Shown here one piece after another: positions 36,768-46,349 of a stretch of 64,000 nucleotides of DNA. The DNA is from Enterobacter sp. C2 (lineage in GTDB: Bacteria; Pseudomonadota; Gammaproteobacteria; Enterobacterales; Enterobacteriaceae), in assembly GCF_019880405.1 (NCBI RefSeq), contig NZ_CP082269.1, forward strand, positions 1,116,001 through 1,180,000, in the 5' to 3' direction. Every line of letters begins with the position of its first letter. The stretch's first letter is position 1. Under the pieces are notes generated by a model. It searched no databases. It was not told where the DNA came from and was given only the letters and a program-made list of their open reading frames with translations. Made by a program: the position numbers and the translations under genes.

Positions 36768-37832
36768 ATGAAAAAATTTGCACTCTCACTGCTGGTGCTG
36801 GGCCTGCTGAGTTCTGTTCCGGGCTACGCGGCGACGCCTGCACCGGTTCCGGCCGCGCTGGCTAACCACAGCGGACCGGTACGCATCGCGCTGATCCGTA
36901 ACCTGGGCTCGGACGATAACACCACCCAGTTCGTCTCCGGCGCGCTGACGGAGGGCAAAAAGCTTGGCTTTAAAGTCAGCACCTTCCTCAGCAACGGCGA
37001 CGACGCTAAGTTTCAGGACTTTGTTAATCAGGCCATCAGCCAGAAGTACGACGGCATTATTCTCTCCCAGGGCCGCGATCCTTACTCAACCGAGCTGGTG
37101 AAAAAAGCGGTAGATGCAGGCATTGCCGTCTCGGTATTTGATACCGCTATCAACGGTACCATCCCCGGCGTGACCGTAACCCAGCAGGATGACGCCTCGC
37201 TAACCAATCTCTCCTTCGGCGAGCTGGTGAAGGACTTCAACGGCAAGGCCAATATCATCAAGCTGTGGGTGGCTGGCTTCCCGCCGATGGAGCGCCGCCA
37301 GGCGGCCTACCAGGCGCTGCTGAAGCAGAACCCAGGAATTAAAGAGCTGGAGTCCATCGGGGCGGTCTCTTCCGACGTGCAGGGTGATACGGCGAATAAA
37401 GTCGGCGCGGTGCTGGCGAAGTACCCGAAAGGGCAGATCGATGCTATCTGGGGTACCTGGGACGCCTTCAGTCAGGGCGCGTACAAGGCGCTGAAAGAGA
37501 ATGGTCGCACCGAGATCAAACTCTACAGCATTGACGTCTCCAACCAGGATCTGCAGCTGATGCGCGAGTCCAACAGTCCGTGGAAGGTAAGCGTGGCGGT
37601 GGATCCGAAGCTGATTGGCGCGACCAACGTGCGTCTGATCGCCAACAAGCTCGCAGGGGAGCAGACGCCAGCCACCTATGACTTCAAAGCCGCGGCAATT
37701 CCGCAGGCGCTGCTGGCGGCCCAGCCGGGTGCGGTGAACGTCGCCACCCTGGGGAAAATCATTCCGGGCTGGGGCCAGACCGAAGATTTTATCGCCCCGT
37801 GGTTCGCCACTCTGCAAGCGAAAAACAAATGA
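36768..37832 (+). CDS. Periplasmic sugar-binding protein of the CUT2 importer
   Basis: The 354-residue precursor has a clear Sec signal peptide (FALSLLVLGLLSSVPGYA, cleavage near residue 22) and a periplasmic-binding-protein type 1 fold (Peripla_BP_4, as in RbsB). The YDGIILSQGRDP segment and an NxxD-type sugar pocket region (LYSIDVSNQDL) fit the fold. It follows the permease by 25 bases. Its stop overlaps the next gene by four bases, which ties the LVIVD protein to this transporter. Ligand specificity cannot be read from the sequence. Confidence 0.88.
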   Translation: MKKFALSLLVLGLLSSVPGYAATPAPVPAALANHSGPVRIALIRNLGSDDNTTQFVSGALTEGKKLGFKVSTFLSNGDDAKFQDFVNQAISQKYDGIILSQGRDPYSTELVKKAVDAGIAVSVFDTAINGTIPGVTVTQQDDASLTNLSFGELVKDFNGKANIIKLWVAGFPPMERRQAAYQALLKQNPGIKELESIGAVSSDVQGDTANKVGAVLAKYPKGQIDAIWGTWDAFSQGAYKALKENGRTEIKLYSIDVSNQDLQLMRESNSPWKVSVAVDPKLIGATNVRLIANKLAGEQTPATYDFKAAAIPQALLAAQPGAVNVATLGKIIPGWGQTEDFIAPWFATLQAKNK

Positions 37833-39070
37833 GTGCGCTGCCTGTGCCTGACTACAGCCACAATATGCGGCTGATTGGTCACTCGGATCAGGGCGGACGG
37901 CCCGACGGCGTGCAGCTAATGGTGCACCGTGGCTTTGCTTACATCGGTCATATGGTTTCCCAGGGTTTCTCGATTGTTGACGTGCGCGACCCGAAAAATC
38001 CACGTCCCGCAGGCTACGTGCCCGCGCCGCCGGGGACCTGGAACGTTCACCTGCAGGCCCATGACGATCTGCTGCTGGTGATCAACGCCCGGGATCTCTT
38101 TGCCGATGCCCGTTTCGCTGACGAGAAGGTCTACTACACCCGCTCGGTAGGGGAGACGGTGAGCGACGTGCAGGACAAGGGCTGGAGCGCCGGGCTGCGC
38201 GTGTTTGATATCTCCACGCCGGACCAGCCAAAAGAGATTGGTTTTCTGGGGCTGGACGGCATCGGCATTCACCGCATCTGGTACGTGGGCGGCCGCTGGG
38301 CCTATGTCTCTGCCCTGATCGATGGCTTTAGCGACTACATCTTCCTGACTATCGATCTTGCCAATCCACGTAAGCCCGAAGTGGCGGGACGCTGGTGGCT
38401 GCCAGGGATGAACCAGGCGGCGGGCGAGACGCCGACGTGGCCGGAGGGCAAGCGTTACGCCCTGCATCACGCCATTATTGCTGGAGATACCGCCTACGGC
38501 AGCTGGCGCGACGGCGGCCTGACGCTGCTGGATGTGAAAGATCGCAGTGCGCCGAAGCTCATCAGCCATCGTAACTGGAGCCCGCCGTTTGGCGGCGGAA
38601 CCCATACGGCGCTGCCGCTGCCGGACCGGGATCTGCTGGTGGTGCTGGACGAGGCGGTGCTGGATAACCAGCAGGATGGCGAGAAGCTGATCTGGCTGTT
38701 TGATATTCGCGAGCTGGCTAATCCGGTAAGCATCTCTACCTTCCCGCAGCCGGAGGAGATCGACTATGTCGCGAAAGGCGCGCACTTCGGGCCGCACAAC
38801 CTGCATGAGAACCGGCCGGGGAGTTTTGTCAGCTCGACGCTGATCTTTGCCACTTACCAGAACGCCGGAGTACGGGCCTACGATATCTCTAACCCGTATC
38901 GCCCGGTAGAGACCGGGGCACTGGTGCCCGCCGCGCCAGCGAAGATGATGGATACCCGTCCTGGCCGTCCGCAGGTGATCCAGTCCTGCGACGTGTTTGT
39001 CGACGCGCAGGGGATCATCTACAGCACCGACTACAACGGCGGATTGTCGGTAATAGAGTATTTGGGCTAA
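37829..39070 (+). CDS. Seven-repeat LVIVD beta-propeller protein
   Basis: From ATG 37829 the product is 413 residues with no signal peptide, so it should be cytoplasmic. Seven LVIVD-type blades are visible, near residues 46-58, 122-134, 170-183, 230-243, 288-299, 347-359 and 405-411 (for example [17 protein letters not shown] and [17 protein letters not shown]), predicting a seven-bladed propeller. Histidines fall at similar points of successive blades (H78, H148, H213/H214, H259, and H319/H323/H326 in [11 protein letters not shown]). This looks like a metal site and is reminiscent of SBP56-type methanethiol oxidases. It is coupled to the binding-protein gene and convergent with mtnK. The function is unknown; an enzymatic step on the imported compound is my inference. 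Confidence 0.8.
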   Translation: MSALPVPDYSHNMRLIGHSDQGGRPDGVQLMVHRGFAYIGHMVSQGFSIVDVRDPKNPRPAGYVPAPPGTWNVHLQAHDDLLLVINARDLFADARFADEKVYYTRSVGETVSDVQDKGWSAGLRVFDISTPDQPKEIGFLGLDGIGIHRIWYVGGRWAYVSALIDGFSDYIFLTIDLANPRKPEVAGRWWLPGMNQAAGETPTWPEGKRYALHHAIIAGDTAYGSWRDGGLTLLDVKDRSAPKLISHRNWSPPFGGGTHTALPLPDRDLLVVLDEAVLDNQQDGEKLIWLFDIRELANPVSISTFPQPEEIDYVAKGAHFGPHNLHENRPGSFVSSTLIFATYQNAGVRAYDISNPYRPVETGALVPAAPAKMMDTRPGRPQVIQSCDVFVDAQGIIYSTDYNGGLSVIEYLG

Positions 39071-40266
39071 CTGTACTGCCGAACCCGGGCAATCAGTTCA
39101 TCAACGTTATGGATGCGGTCGGCAATGACGATCAGCGCCTTGCCTAAATGGATGGCGTGGCGCAGGCATTCGTGGCGCATCTCGTCGTCAGCGATGGTGT
39201 CGATATCCGCCACGTGAGAGAGGCCCACGCTGCGGCGAATCAGCTCCGTGCCGCAGAAGCCTATGGCATCGTGCCACACCTTCTGCAGGAACTGAGCGGC
39301 ATAGCCTGGATGGGCCAGCGCCACGTCCCGGGTCTTCTCTGCGGCCAGGGCAAGGAATGTCTCTGCGAAGGTGTTCCATAGCTCCTGAATATCGTTCAGG
39401 CGCTGCTCGCGGGCGGCGGCGGCATCGCGAATACCCAGATGCCCCGGCAGGCCGCAGTAGTTAAGCAGCAGGTTGCCAATAGCCGTACCAAGGTCAAAGC
39501 CCATGGGACCCACGTAGCCAAACTCGGCGTCAATCGCCTTCAGGCTGCCTTCGGCAACAAATATCGAGCCGCTGTGGATATCGCCGTGCAAGAGCGCTTC
39601 GGCATGGGAGAGAAAACGCTGTTTAAGCCCGGCCACCGCTAGCAGCAGGGCGTTATCGTCACGCAGAGCGACCACGTCAGCGTCAATCGCCGCCGGGTAG
39701 CTGTTGCGCTCGTGAGCGCGGTACGGGTCTTCAAAGAAGAGATCTTCGGTAATGCCGCACATCTCTGGATTGATAAACTGCGCCACCTGCGCCTTTTTCT
39801 GCGCCGGGGTGAGATAAAAATCGCTGGTGTGGAACAGGGTCTGGGCCAGGTACGCCGCCAGCTGGCGGGCGGCCTGCGGATAGTATGCGCCTTTGATCAG
39901 CTCCCCGCGCCAGATGCGGTGATCGGAGAGATCCTCCATCACCATCACCGACAGGTCAGGATCAAAGTGGTGGATCTTTACCGTATGCGCCGGGCAGTGC
40001 CGATAGTGCTCTACCAGCGTCTGCGCCTCCAGCCGGGCGCGGTCCAGGGTCAGCGGCCAGGATTCGCCCACGCAGCGCACGTAGGGCAGGGCCTGCTTGA
40101 CGACGATCCGGCTTACGCCCTCGGCGTCGAAAATTTTAAACACCAGATTCAGGTTGCCGTCACCGACTTCATGCGCGCTAACCAGTTCGGATGACTGCTC
40201 CAGACCAGCATATTGCCGGGCGTAGGCCACCGCGTCGGCGGCGTTGAAAGTTCGGTATTGCGACAT
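39067..40266 (-). CDS. mtnK: S-methyl-5-thioribose kinase MtnK
   Basis: MtnK phosphorylates methylthioribose to methylthioribose-1-phosphate, the entry to methionine salvage. From ATG 40266 it is 399 residues, the length of the Klebsiella enzyme. The kinase motifs are HGDIHSGS (catalytic Asp) and DAEFGYVGP (metal-binding Asp). Upstream in-frame ATGs (for example 40338) lie within the met boxes and are rejected. The gene is divergent from mtnA under a MetJ operator, and its 3' end overlaps the LVIVD gene by four bases. E. coli K-12 lacks it. Confidence 0.95.
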   Translation of the reverse strand: MSQYRTFNAADAVAYARQYAGLEQSSELVSAHEVGDGNLNLVFKIFDAEGVSRIVVKQALPYVRCVGESWPLTLDRARLEAQTLVEHYRHCPAHTVKIHHFDPDLSVMVMEDLSDHRIWRGELIKGAYYPQAARQLAAYLAQTLFHTSDFYLTPAQKKAQVAQFINPEMCGITEDLFFEDPYRAHERNSYPAAIDADVVALRDDNALLLAVAGLKQRFLSHAEALLHGDIHSGSIFVAEGSLKAIDAEFGYVGPMGFDLGTAIGNLLLNYCGLPGHLGIRDAAAAREQRLNDIQELWNTFAETFLALAAEKTRDVALAHPGYAAQFLQKVWHDAIGFCGTELIRRSVGLSHVADIDTIADDEMRHECLRHAIHLGKALIVIADRIHNVDELIARVRQYS

Positions 40267-40303
40267 TGCCGGTATCCTCAATTTTCTGTTTATAAAGCCA
40301 TTC

Positions 40304-40319
40304 AGACGTCTATACATCT
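40304..40319. promoter_or_regulatory. MetJ operator between mtnK and mtnA
   Basis: AGACGTCT (8 of 8 to the met box) is followed directly by ATACATCT (6 of 8), two boxes in perfect 8-bp tandem. They lie 38 bases before the mtnK start and 53 before mtnA. S-adenosylmethionine-bound MetJ should repress both genes when methionine is plentiful. Confidence 0.85.
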
Positions 40320-40371
40320 GTAATTCATCCTGACACAATACGATACATCAACGCAACAGGGATTTAACGCT

Positions 40372-41388
40372 ATGCAGCCACTCCAGACCACCAGCCTGCG
40401 CGTCACCGATAATCAGCTTTTTATTCTCGATCAGCAGGCGCTTCCGCAGGAGAAGCGCTGGCTGCCCGCCGACAAGGTAGAGACGCTGGTGGGCCATATT
40501 CACGCCCTGCGGGTGCGCGGTGCGCCGTTGATTGGCCTCTCCGCCAGCCTGCTGCTGGCGCTGCTGGCCGAGCGGGGCGCAAGCCAGACCGCTCTGGCCC
40601 AGGCGCTGGAGACGCTCCGGGCGGCGCGCCCAACGGCGGTGAACCTGATGAACAACCTTGACCGCATGAAGCTGGCCCTGACGGAGGTGGATTTTGTCCC
40701 GGCGCTGGTGGCCGAAGCCGAGCGGCTGGTTGCCGAGGATAAGCAGCTTTGCGCTCGAATTGCCGCGGCGGGCAGTGCGCTGGTGACGCCCGGCAGCCGC
40801 CTGCTGACGCACTGCAATACCGGCGGGCTGGCGACCGCGGGTGTGGGTACGGCGCTGGGGGTCATCTCCCAGGCCTTTACCGACGGCAAGGTCGTCAACG
40901 TCTGGGTAGGGGAGACACGCCCGCTGTTGCAGGGAGGCCGTCTGACGGCATGGGAGCTGGCGGAGCTGGGCATTCCCTGCCAGCTGATCACCGACTCAAT
41001 GGCGGCCAGCCTGATGGCGCAGGGCCAGGTGGATGCGGTGTGGGTCGGCGCGGACCGTATTGCGGCCAACGGCGACGTGGCGAATAAGATCGGCACCTAC
41101 TCGCTGGCGGTGCTGGCCCGCTATCATGGGATCCCGTTTTACGTTGCTGCCCCGCAGACCACGCTGGATCCGCTCTGTCCGAACGGGGAGGCCATTCCTA
41201 TTGAGCAGCGCGCGGCCAGCGAAGTCACCGGCGTAGCGGGCAGCTTCGGGACGGTGCAGTGGGCCCCCGAATCGACGCTGGTCTATAACCCGGCGTTTGA
41301 CGTTACCCCGGCCGCGCTGATTAGCGGCTGGGTGCTGGATACCGGGGTCGTTACGCCGGACGAGGTGGCGGCGGGATTTTTCAGATGA
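40372..41388 (+). CDS. mtnA: S-methyl-5-thioribose-1-phosphate isomerase MtnA
   Basis: MtnA converts methylthioribose-1-phosphate to methylthioribulose-1-phosphate. The 338-residue protein belongs to the eIF-2B-alpha-like isomerase family. Key motifs are [20 protein letters not shown] (catalytic Cys) and [19 protein letters not shown] (catalytic Asp). It is divergent from mtnK and convergent with mtnD, separated by 20 bases holding a hairpin. Confidence 0.95.
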   Translation: MQPLQTTSLRVTDNQLFILDQQALPQEKRWLPADKVETLVGHIHALRVRGAPLIGLSASLLLALLAERGASQTALAQALETLRAARPTAVNLMNNLDRMKLALTEVDFVPALVAEAERLVAEDKQLCARIAAAGSALVTPGSRLLTHCNTGGLATAGVGTALGVISQAFTDGKVVNVWVGETRPLLQGGRLTAWELAELGIPCQLITDSMAASLMAQGQVDAVWVGADRIAANGDVANKIGTYSLAVLARYHGIPFYVAAPQTTLDPLCPNGEAIPIEQRAASEVTGVAGSFGTVQWAPESTLVYNPAFDVTPAALISGWVLDTGVVTPDEVAAGFFR

Positions 41389-41395
41389 TAAATAA

Positions 41396-41420
41396 CGCCT
41401 GGCGCGGACTACGCCAGGCG
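41396..41420. terminator. Hairpin shared by mtnA and mtnD ends
   Basis: CGCCTGGCG (41396-41404) pairs perfectly with CGCCAGGCG (41412-41420). The seven-base loop contains the mtnD stop codon (41409-41411). It probably ends both convergent transcripts. The T content after the stem is better on the minus side (GTTATTTATC). Confidence 0.6.
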
Positions 41421-41951
41421 AGGATAGCCCTCGGCAATGGCGTCGCCGGTGAACTGGGCGATCCACCCCTCGGGGTTGTCGAAGATACGAATGGCGGTAA
41501 AGTTCGGCTCGGATCCCATATCAAACCAGTGCGGCGTGCCTGCCGGCACTGAGATCAGATCGTTTTTCTCGCACAGCACCTGATAGACCTCATCACCAAT
41601 GTGCAGGCAGAACAGGCCCGCGCCCTCGACAAAAAAGCGCACTTCATCTTCGCCGTGGGTGTGCTCACTGAGAAACTTTTCCCGCAGCGCCTGCTTGTTA
41701 GGGTTATCGGCGCGCAGGCTGATCACATCCCAGCTCTGATAGCCCTTCTCGGCAACCAGTCGATCGATGGCGTGCTGATAGGCGTCGATTACCGCCTCAG
41801 GCGCAGGATCGGCACCGAGATCGCGGTCGGCCTGCCAGCGCTCAAAGCGTACGCCTTTGGCGTTCAGCTGCTGCTGAATCTCACCCGCGTCGGTGCTATG
41901 CCACGTAGGCTGGCGGGGATCATTGACGGAATAGATAGTTAACGCGCTCAT
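41409..41951 (-). CDS. mtnD: Acireductone dioxygenase MtnD
   Basis: MtnD oxidises acireductone. With iron it yields the methionine precursor 4-methylthio-2-oxobutyrate; with nickel it makes an off-pathway product. The 180-residue cupin has the metal ligands His97, His99, Glu103 ([13 protein letters not shown]) and His141 (GTPHWFDMG). It is the last gene of mtnBCD, and its start overlaps the mtnC stop by four bases. Confidence 0.95.
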   Translation of the reverse strand: MSALTIYSVNDPRQPTWHSTDAGEIQQQLNAKGVRFERWQADRDLGADPAPEAVIDAYQHAIDRLVAEKGYQSWDVISLRADNPNKQALREKFLSEHTHGEDEVRFFVEGAGLFCLHIGDEVYQVLCEKNDLISVPAGTPHWFDMGSEPNFTAIRIFDNPEGWIAQFTGDAIAEGYPRLA

Positions 41952-42637
41952 GAGGGGATCTGCTCCGGGTTAATGTCGTTAAAACTGTGCACCTGGTGAT
42001 GTTGGCTGGCGGCATCATCATCGCCACGAATCAGCTGCACGGTGCGCAAACCGGCCTCTGCGGCGGCGTCCAGCTCCTGATGAATATCTGACAGGAAAAG
42101 GATCGACACCGGCGGCAGCGCGAGCTGCTCGGCAATGCTGCTATAGGCGCGCGCTTCACGCTTGGCACCGATGCGGGTATCAAAGTAGCCGCTAAACAGA
42201 TGAGTAATATCACCTTCGTCGCTGTAGCCAAATAACAGTTTTTGTGCGGCCACCGAGCCCGAGGAATATACATAGAGATCAATCCCCTGCGACTTCCATT
42301 TTTCCAGCGCGGGCAGTACGTCGGGGTAGAGATGGCCGGTAAAGTCGCCGTTGACGTAGCCGTCGTGCCAGATAATTCCCTGTAACGCCTTCAGCGCCGT
42401 CGACTTACGATCTTCATCCATAAAGCGGAACAGCGTCTCAATGAGATCGGCAGTGGAGGCATCCGCTTGGACGATCTCATCCCGCAGATTATCGAGAATG
42501 GATTTCACCGGCTCGGCATACTGCTGGGCAGTGACAAACGCCTCCAGCCGCTCGCGGGCGTAGGGAAACAGCACGTTATGCACGAAGCGGATATCGCTGG
42601 TCGTGCCCTCAATATCAGTAACGATGGCGCGGATCAT
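41948..42637 (-). CDS. mtnC: Enolase-phosphatase E1, MtnC
   Basis: MtnC is a HAD-family enzyme that enolises and dephosphorylates 2,3-diketo-5-methylthiopentyl-1-phosphate to acireductone. The 229-residue protein begins with the HAD motif [12 protein letters not shown] (Asp8), has motif II in [12 protein letters not shown] and a motif III/IV ending [12 protein letters not shown]. Four-base overlaps with mtnB and mtnD show tight coupling. Confidence 0.95.
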   Translation of the reverse strand: MIRAIVTDIEGTTSDIRFVHNVLFPYARERLEAFVTAQQYAEPVKSILDNLRDEIVQADASTADLIETLFRFMDEDRKSTALKALQGIIWHDGYVNGDFTGHLYPDVLPALEKWKSQGIDLYVYSSGSVAAQKLLFGYSDEGDITHLFSGYFDTRIGAKREARAYSSIAEQLALPPVSILFLSDIHQELDAAAEAGLRTVQLIRGDDDAASQHHQVHSFNDINPEQIPS

Positions 42638-43248
42638 GATCTCTCCAGCAGGCGACGCTGCATTTCACACTCAAATAAAAACTCCAGCCCCTCAAGGTGG
42701 CGACGGGCTTCCGCCACGCTGCGTCCCCAGCAGGTGAGACCGTGTCCGCGCAGCAGGAAGCCGTAGCTTAGCGGCGTCTGGCGGGCATATATCTCAATAC
42801 GCCGGGCAAGGGCGGGGATATCCTGGTCATTATCAAACAGGGGAATAGAGACCGTGTCGAGGTGGCTGGTCTGTCCGCTAAGGGATTTCTGCATCTCGTA
42901 ACCCGCAAGCTTGAGCGTCGCCAGTTTCTCAACGCGTGACAGCACCGTGGCGTTGACCGTATGCACATGCAGCACGGCGTTCGCCTCCGGGTAGAGGCGA
43001 TAGATCAGCGTATGCAGGCCGGTCTCGGCGGAGGGCTTCCGTCCTGACGGGGCGCGATCGGTGGCGATCTCAACCTGCAAAAAGTCGTCCACCGTCAGGC
43101 TGCCCTTGTCTTTACCGGACTCGCTGAGCCAGCACCAGTCGGCATTTTCCCGTACCGACATGTTGCCGCCGGTGGCCGGTGCCCAGCCTTTAGCACCCAG
43201 CCAATGGCAGGCTTCTACCAGCGCCGGAAGTTGCAGAGGGTATGTCAT
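42634..43248 (-). CDS. mtnB: Methylthioribulose-1-phosphate dehydratase MtnB
   Basis: MtnB dehydrates methylthioribulose-1-phosphate and belongs to the zinc class II aldolase/adducin family. From ATG 43248 it is 204 residues, as in Klebsiella. Zinc ligands appear in HVHTVNAT and in HGLTCWG, and the GNMSVR motif binds the phosphate. The frame is open to ATG 43317, but that would run through the met boxes. It heads mtnBCD, divergent from ybdL. Confidence 0.95.
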   Translation of the reverse strand: MTYPLQLPALVEACHWLGAKGWAPATGGNMSVRENADWCWLSESGKDKGSLTVDDFLQVEIATDRAPSGRKPSAETGLHTLIYRLYPEANAVLHVHTVNATVLSRVEKLATLKLAGYEMQKSLSGQTSHLDTVSIPLFDNDQDIPALARRIEIYARQTPLSYGFLLRGHGLTCWGRSVAEARRHLEGLEFLFECEMQRRLLERS

Positions 43249-43291
43249 AACGCTCCTGAATAGTGTGAGCAGAGTAATAACATTATGGTTT

Positions 43292-43307
43292 AGACGTCTA
43301 AGCGTCT
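43292..43307. promoter_or_regulatory. MetJ operator between mtnB and ybdL
   Basis: AGACGTCT (8 of 8) is followed directly by AAGCGTCT (6 of 8) in 8-bp tandem, 44 bases before mtnB and 68 before ybdL. This is the same design as at mtnK/mtnA, so mtnBCD and the aminotransferase should join the MetJ regulon. Confidence 0.83.
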
Positions 43308-43374
43308 TGATTGCCAAATACTAACATCGTGATATAGTGGCAGCAACATCAGTATTACACGCAGGCACCCATCC

Positions 43375-44535
43375 ATGAGCAATAACACACTGATCCCGCA
43401 GAGTAAACTGCCCAATCTTGGCACGACGATTTTTACCCAGATGAGTGCGCTGGCCCAGGCGCACCAGGCGATTAACCTCTCGCAGGGGTTTCCTGATTAT
43501 GATGGTCCGCGCTATCTGCAGGAGCGGCTGGCGTATCATGTAGCTCAGGGTGCGAACCAGTATGCGCCCATGACCGGGGTGCAGGCGCTGCGGGAGGCCA
43601 TCGCCGAGAAAACCGCCGCCCTGTATGGCTACCAGCCGGATGCTAACAGCGAGATCACAGTGACCGCCGGTGCCACCGAGGCGCTTTATGCTGCCATTAC
43701 TGCGCTGGTACGCAGCGGCGATGAGGTGATCTGCTTCGATCCAAGCTACGACAGCTACGCTCCGGCAGTTGAGCTGGCGGGTGGGGTCGTGAAACGCATT
43801 GCGCTGCAGCCGCCGCACTTTGACGTGGACTGGCAGGCCTTTACCGCGCTGCTGAGTGATAAGACCCGGCTGGTTATTCTTAATACGCCGCATAACCCGT
43901 CGGCCACAGTGTGGCAGCGAGCGGATTTTACCGCGCTGTGGCAGGCAATTGCAGAACGTGAAATCTACGTCCTGAGCGATGAGGTCTACGAGCACATCTG
44001 CTTCGCTCCCGAGGGGCATGCCAGCGTACTCGCTCATCCCGAGCTGCGTCAGCGGGCGGTGGCCGTCTCATCCTTTGGTAAAACCTATCATATGACGGGC
44101 TGGAAGGTAGGTTACTGCGTTGCGCCAGCGGCTATCAGTGCCGAGTTGCGCAAGGTGCATCAGTATCTGACTTTTGCGGTCAACACCCCGGCCCAGCTGG
44201 CGCTGGCGGATATGCTGCGGGCGGAGCCTGAGCACTATCGTGAGCTACCCGCTTTTTATCAGGCCAAACGCGATCTGCTGATTGATGCCCTGAGCCAGAG
44301 CCGACTGAAGATCCTGCCCTGTGAAGGGACCTATTTCCTGTTGGCAGACTATAGCGCCATCTCCGATCTGGATGACGTCAGCTTCTGCCAGTGGCTAACC
44401 AAAGAGGTCGGTGTGGCGGCTATTCCGCTGTCGGTCTTCTGTGCCGATGCCTTCCCGCACAGGCTTATTCGCCTCTGCTTTGCCAAGCAGGAAGCGACGC
44501 TGCGCGCTGCCGCAGAGCGTCTCTGCACGCTCTGA
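43375..44535 (+). CDS. ybdL: Methionine aminotransferase YbdL (MtnE role)
   Basis: This PLP enzyme of fold type I has 386 residues, the length of E. coli YbdL, which prefers methionine, histidine and phenylalanine. Visible are PNPSATVW-like TPHNPSATVW, the SDEVYEH cofactor motif and SFGKTYHMTGWKVG with the PLP lysine. Placed divergently from mtnBCD under a shared MetJ operator, it most likely performs the last salvage step, 4-methylthio-2-oxobutyrate to methionine. Confidence 0.95.
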   Translation: MSNNTLIPQSKLPNLGTTIFTQMSALAQAHQAINLSQGFPDYDGPRYLQERLAYHVAQGANQYAPMTGVQALREAIAEKTAALYGYQPDANSEITVTAGATEALYAAITALVRSGDEVICFDPSYDSYAPAVELAGGVVKRIALQPPHFDVDWQAFTALLSDKTRLVILNTPHNPSATVWQRADFTALWQAIAEREIYVLSDEVYEHICFAPEGHASVLAHPELRQRAVAVSSFGKTYHMTGWKVGYCVAPAAISAELRKVHQYLTFAVNTPAQLALADMLRAEPEHYRELPAFYQAKRDLLIDALSQSRLKILPCEGTYFLLADYSAISDLDDVSFCQWLTKEVGVAAIPLSVFCADAFPHRLIRLCFAKQEATLRAAAERLCTL

Positions 44536-44549
44536 CAGTCGAGCCAATA

Positions 44550-45455
44550 TTAGCGATCCGCCAGCTTTATTGTCTCAATTAAGCTGGCGAAGGCGCTGCC
44601 GTTTAGCGAGGCCCGGTTATAAAGCATAAATATATCAAAGGTGGGCAGGGTGATATCGATGTCCACTATTTTTAAATTCATTATCTTTTTATAGTGATTA
44701 AAGGTAGACAGCGGCATCAGCCCAATAAGCTCAGACTGGCTAATCATATTAATGATAGAAATATATGAATCGCTGCTGAACACAATATTGCGCTGTGGCA
44801 AAACGGTTTCAATCTCATCCTGTAATGCCAGCGCCCCTTTTTCCGGCGTGCTATAGAAGGTAAACCCCTCAGCCAACACATCACTAAGGGTTATTTTACC
44901 ATTAAGGCGCGGATGGTGTTCGCTACAAACCAGCGCCAACGGCTCGCATGACAGCTTTTCGCAGACCACCGCAGGGTTAACGATGGGAAAAAGCGAGAGG
45001 ATGAGATCGGCTTTGCGGTAGTTCAGCAGCTCTTCGGCCGACTGCGGGGTAATAAAAATATCATGGTGCTCAATCGCGTAGCTGGCCTGCTGGCGTAGCG
45101 CCTTGACCAGCGCCGTGCTTCCTTCGCTCATCAGCAACTGTGGCGTATAGAGAACAAACTTTTTACTCAGCTCGTTTCTGTTCATCATATTAATTGTCTG
45201 TTCGAGCTGGCTAAGATTCACCTCCAGATGCATATGCAGGTTAATCGCCATCGTCGTGGGCGTCACGCCTTTTCCGCTGCGAATGAATAGCGGATCGTCA
45301 AGATGTGCACGCAGCCGTTGTAGAGACTGGCTTACCGCAGAGGGAGTAATAAATAGCGCTTTAGCCGCTTTACTGATGCTTTGATGCAGATAAATACACT
45401 CAAAAATAAGCAGCAGATTAAGATCGAATTTTTTTAAATCGTATAGATTAGTCAT
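44550..45455 (-). CDS. ybdO: LysR-family regulator YbdO
   Basis: The 301-residue protein has an N-terminal LysR winged helix (residues about 8-66, ISKAAKALFITPSAVSQSLQRLR) and a LysR effector-binding domain. Length and sequence match E. coli YbdO, a LeuO-like regulator. It is convergent with ybdL, with only 14 bases between stops. Its targets are not evident from context. dsbG, its usual E. coli neighbour, is absent. It is more AT-rich than flanking genes, as often seen with LeuO-like regulators. Confidence 0.9.
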   Translation of the reverse strand: MTNLYDLKKFDLNLLLIFECIYLHQSISKAAKALFITPSAVSQSLQRLRAHLDDPLFIRSGKGVTPTTMAINLHMHLEVNLSQLEQTINMMNRNELSKKFVLYTPQLLMSEGSTALVKALRQQASYAIEHHDIFITPQSAEELLNYRKADLILSLFPIVNPAVVCEKLSCEPLALVCSEHHPRLNGKITLSDVLAEGFTFYSTPEKGALALQDEIETVLPQRNIVFSSDSYISIINMISQSELIGLMPLSTFNHYKKIMNLKIVDIDITLPTFDIFMLYNRASLNGSAFASLIETIKLADR

Positions 45456-45768
45456 TTTTTATCTCAATATATTGCTGCATATTAATGTACATAACCAAGC
45501 TTTCAGGCTTGCTGAAATATATCATAAACTGCCCGGCATTAAACGACGCGACACACAGAATGCTTAAAACGGTCGAACCTATCACAGTCATAGGCCACAC
45601 CTTACAGCGTTGCATTGCCCTTTGATTGGGGGAGTGATGTAATCCCCGACGCCATTACGGCTTTTAGGTTGTTAGATATCGCTGATTGATTTGATAAAGC
45701 AAACGCATTAGCCGTTGCCATCAAAATTCGGTACCTTACATCTCATCGAAAAAACGGAGGAAGTATAG
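45456..45768. promoter_or_regulatory. ybdO/ahpC divergent promoter region
   Basis: This 313-base gap holds no gene; E. coli has dsbG here. The ahpC-proximal 110 bases are AT-rich. TTGCCA at 45715-45720 is a possible -35, and a strong GGAGG precedes the ahpC ATG. ahpC is an OxyR target in E. coli, and the OxyR site would lie about 45660-45715, but I could not align a convincing motif. Confidence 0.45.
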
Positions 45769-46332
45769 ATGTCCTTAATCAATACCAAGATCAAACCTTT
45801 CAAAAACCAGGCGTTCAAAAACGGTGAATTCATCGAAGTGACCGAGAAAGATACCGAAGGCCGCTGGAGCGTCTTCTTCTTCTATCCGGCTGACTTCACC
45901 TTCGTTTGCCCGACCGAACTGGGCGACGTAGCCGATCACTACGATGAGTTGCAGAAACTGGGCGTGGACGTGTACTCCGTCTCCACCGACACCCACTTCA
46001 CCCACAAAGCGTGGCACAGCAGCTCTGAGACCATCGCTAAAATCAAATATGCGATGATCGGCGACCCGACTGGCGCACTGACCCGTAACTTCGAAAACAT
46101 GCGTGAAGACGAAGGTCTGGCTGACCGCGGTACCTTCATCGTTGACCCGCAGGGCATCATCCAGGCGATCGAAGTGACTGCAGAAGGCATTGGCCGTGAC
46201 GCATCTGACCTGCTGCGTAAAATCAAAGCGGCTCAGTACGTTGCTTCTCACCCAGGTGAAGTGTGCCCGGCTAAATGGAAAGAGGGTGAAGCGACCCTGG
46301 CTCCGTCTCTGGACCTGGTTGGTAAGATCTAA
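45769..46332 (+). CDS. ahpC: Alkyl hydroperoxide reductase peroxiredoxin AhpC
   Basis: AhpC is the main scavenger of low hydrogen peroxide and organic peroxides. The 187-residue 2-Cys peroxiredoxin has the peroxidatic Cys47 in FTFVCPTE and the resolving Cys in [10 protein letters not shown] near the C-terminus. AhpF, encoded next, re-reduces it. Codon use is strongly biased, as expected for an abundant protein. Confidence 0.97.
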   Translation: MSLINTKIKPFKNQAFKNGEFIEVTEKDTEGRWSVFFFYPADFTFVCPTELGDVADHYDELQKLGVDVYSVSTDTHFTHKAWHSSSETIAKIKYAMIGDPTGALTRNFENMREDEGLADRGTFIVDPQGIIQAIEVTAEGIGRDASDLLRKIKAAQYVASHPGEVCPAKWKEGEATLAPSLDLVGKI

Positions 46333-46349
46333 GTCTCAAAATTTGAAAA

